Shown: positions 6,066-6,380 of the stretch, piece by piece
Layout of the letters: every line of letters starts with the position of its first letter
How positions within the stretch are numbered: position 1 is the first letter of the stretch
From: Spirochaetaceae bacterium
GTDB taxonomy: Bacteria > Spirochaetota > Spirochaetia > UBA9216
Reading direction: 5' to 3'
Assembly: GCA_028527945.1 (NCBI GenBank)
Contig: JAQQAK010000188.1
Coordinates: forward strand, 1-6,380
Length of the DNA: 6,380 bases
The notes under the pieces: generated by a model
Seen by the model: only the letters and a program-made list of their open reading frames with translations
Databases searched by the model: none
What the model was told of the DNA's origin: nothing
Made by a program: the position numbers and the translations under genes

Positions 6066-6230
6066 GTGGCCAAAAAGAAGGATAAAAAAAACGATAGCAA
6101 GAAAAACACATCTTTAAGGTTAGATGAAAAGACACTCAAGGCATTAAAAATAAGAGCAATTGAAGAAGGTAGCAGTGTCCAAAAAATTGTAGAAAAACTA
6201 ATAAAGGACTATTTAGCGGGGAAAAAATAA
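6066..6230 (+). CDS. Small ribbon-helix-helix (CopG/Arc-like) DNA-binding protein
   Basis: A 54-residue protein with a very basic N-terminus (MAKKKDKKNDSKK). The rest matches a ribbon-helix-helix domain: a strand TSLRLDE (about 15-21), helix one EKTLKALKIRAIEEG (about 21-35), a turn at GSS, and helix two VQKIVEKLIKDYL (about 38-50). The dimeric fold would place the strand in the major groove. The start is GTG at 6066, with GAGG (6055-6058) 7 nt upstream. It has a strong promoter, faces away from mglB, and is followed one base later by another ORF. Such proteins are antitoxins, plasmid or transposon repressors, or partition factors; the sequence alone does not choose. It could autoregulate through the upstream heptads, or act on the neighbouring mgl control region. 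Confidence 0.85.
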   Translation: MAKKKDKKNDSKKNTSLRLDEKTLKALKIRAIEEGSSVQKIVEKLIKDYLAGKK

Positions 6231-6231
6231 A

Positions 6232-6380
6232 ATGTGTATAAATTATTTACAAACAAATACAAAAGATCCAATAGAAAATCTAAAAAAAACACTTCCTTTA
6301 GATCTTACAATAAATCTATCAGAACCTAAACAAAAAAAAATAAGCATTTGGGACAGTGTAGATCATCAGCTTTTACGTTC
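6232..6380 (+). CDS. Unrecognised ORF coupled to the ribbon-helix-helix gene, cut by window edge
   Basis: The ATG at 6232 follows the previous stop after one base, and 49 codons run open to the right edge. The visible start is MCINYLQTNTKDPIENLKKT, followed by a hydrophilic stretch with ISIWDSVDHQLLR near the edge. I see no signal peptide, membrane segment or known motif. GGGG (6218-6221) lies 10 nt upstream as a weak ribosome binding site, so translation is probably coupled to the preceding gene. By position it could be the toxin or effector partner of an antitoxin-like ribbon-helix-helix protein, or an unrelated gene of the same operon. I do not recognise it and assign no function. Confidence 0.55.
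   Translation, partial: MCINYLQTNTKDPIENLKKTLPLDLTINLSEPKQKKISIWDSVDHQLLR

Overview
This window looks like a host-associated spirochaete, most probably a Treponema. It is AT-rich. The secreted galactose-binding protein begins with the SGxxASGAQE-type signal peptide end common in treponemes, a lipoprotein has a relaxed spirochaete-style lipobox (LFSSC), and the mglB-mglA-mglC order matches the glucose/galactose ABC importer of treponemes. The organism assignment is inference; the gene identities rest on visible motifs.

Most of the window (1-5803) is one minus-strand gene train. Read 5' to 3' it is mglB (soluble periplasmic sugar-binding protein), mglA (two-domain ATPase), mglC (permease), then a second sugar-binding protein that is a lipoprotein, then a YesM/LytS-type sensor histidine kinase that runs off the left edge. 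The first three make a complete Mgl-type importer. The last two look like a sensing pair: a membrane-anchored binding protein reads the sugar and signals to the kinase, as in the XylFII-LytS three-component system. A response regulator would be expected just beyond the left edge. The 211-nt mglB-mglA gap is packed with inverted and direct repeats and probably sets mglB expression above mglA/mglC. The other joints are tight (12 nt, about 51 nt, and a 20-nt overlap), which supports co-transcription.

The 262-bp stretch 5804-6065 is a divergent control region. It holds the strong mglB ribosome binding site, a probable mglB promoter, a perfect 14-bp inverted repeat overlapping the -35 of that promoter, a near-consensus promoter facing right, and three ATGAC(G/A)T heptads at exact 16-bp spacing just after it.

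To the right (6066-6380) a plus-strand pair begins: a 54-residue ribbon-helix-helix DNA-binding protein, and one base later an unrecognised ORF cut by the window edge. The heptads sit where an autoregulatory operator for the ribbon-helix-helix protein would be expected.

Several starts were set from Shine-Dalgarno positions. The longest-ORF starts of mglA and of the lipoprotein lie inside the ribosome binding sites of better downstream starts, and the kinase probably starts upstream of its most obvious ATG.
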